A stretch of 64,000 nucleotides of DNA from NCBI RefSeq assembly GCF_002127325.2, contig NC_035443.2:28053838-28117837 (forward strand). The letters are read 5' to 3'. This document shows, in pieces, positions 63,749-64,000 of the stretch. Position 1 is the first letter of the stretch, and each line of letters opens with the position of its first letter. The translations under genes and the position numbers were made by a program. Source of the DNA: Helianthus annuus. Taxonomy: Eukaryota > Streptophyta > Magnoliopsida > Asterales > Asteraceae. Under the pieces are notes generated by a model that ran no database searches, was not told the origin of the DNA, and worked only from the letters and a program-made list of their open reading frames with translations.

Positions 63749-64000
63749 CTAATGCAGAAGCTGACACTCGTATATACAGAGTATCCCCATCTTCTGGAAA
63801 TGTTCTGATATCAACTAGGTCACCAAACCATAGCAAGCAACCACTCTCGGTCCCTGAGACTTTCAAAATTTTGAAAGCAGTACATGAACAATTGCTTTTA
63901 CACATCTTCTCGCACTCTACAGGGGTCATAGTCAGGTTATACCATGTTCCCCGAGTGTCGGGTAACTTCAAGTTTGAATATTTATTGAACCCTTCCCCGG
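63749..64000 (-). CDS. Receptor kinase PAN-domain exon, runs off the window
   Basis: LKLPDTRGTWYNLTMTPVEC, CKSNCSCTAF, GCLLWFGDLVDIRTF and LYIRVSASAL form the PAN/apple-like domain that precedes the membrane span in S-locus receptor kinases. Cysteine spacing is normal. Donor GTAACT at 63743-63748. The exon continues beyond 64000, where the lectin and S-locus domains would lie. Confidence 0.9.

Larger units (their letters stand above)
51842..64000 (-). pseudogene. G-type lectin S-receptor-like Ser/Thr kinase, 3' part, probably broken
   Basis: Seven exons cover the PAN domain, transmembrane helix, kinase domain and C-terminal tail of an S-locus-type receptor kinase, a plasma-membrane protein with cytoplasmic kinase. 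Exon lengths of 211, about 238 and 151 bp are those typical of this family, and the phases join correctly. The N-terminal lectin and S-locus glycoprotein domains lie beyond the window. Two lesions fall in the exon 62285-62521: a missing base after HRD and a splice acceptor reading AA instead of AG. The last intron (52142-62060) holds elements G and H. If both lesions are real, this is a pseudogene; if they are assembly errors, it could be a working gene with a 9.9-kb intron. Confidence 0.8.

Overview
This is plant nuclear DNA from a eudicot. I think an Asteraceae species is most likely, from the look of the LTR families and Helitron ends, but that is an impression and not a proof. Almost the whole window is transposable elements, many nested in one another. 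The only host gene I can support is the C-terminal half of a G-type lectin S-receptor-like kinase on the minus strand at the right edge. I saw no rRNA gene, intact tRNA gene or CRISPR array.

Layout, left to right. A Tourist-like MITE lies at 220-516. Ty1/copia element A (578-5392, TSD TTTAA) has lost integrase and reverse transcriptase and holds long inverted arms at 1327-2820. A fold-back element (5601-6345) contains a hAT-like insertion (5654-6093). Copia element B (6398-22592, TSD AACTT, 141-bp LTRs, decayed pol) is split by a young Sirevirus-type element C (7254-18653, minus strand, TSD CTTTC). C has full-length gag and pol frames and 637-bp LTRs that look identical. From 23.6 to 33.1 kb a truncated copia D is split inside its integrase by copia E (24727-32090, TSD CCCAG). 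A hAT MITE (34271-34619) and two Helitron 3' ends (35918 and 37017) follow.

The least conventional region is 37149-46300. I read it as one 9.15-kb element with imperfect terminal inverted repeats and an 8-bp duplication (TATGATAA). It encloses a giant palindrome whose arms each carry over 1 kb of AAT/ATT microsatellite, a Harbinger-like element at the loop, a MITE with a perfect 9-bp TSD in one arm, a GGT-rich minisatellite, fragments that look like decayed exons, and a 1454-bp solo LTR (TSD CTAGC).

A near-intact copia F (46545-51348, minus, TSD ATAAA) follows. The kinase gene runs from beyond 64000 down to 51842. Its last intron has grown to about 9.9 kb through two copia insertions in the same orientation as the gene, G (52254-57004, TSD ATTAA) and H (57242-62037, TSD CATAA). 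One kinase exon (62285-62521) has a 1-bp deletion in the catalytic-loop region and a mutated splice acceptor, so the gene is probably a pseudogene unless these are assembly errors.

The genes do not form an operon or pathway. The biology here is successive insertion: the order B then C, and D then E, follows directly from nesting, and LTR similarity suggests C and F are the youngest.
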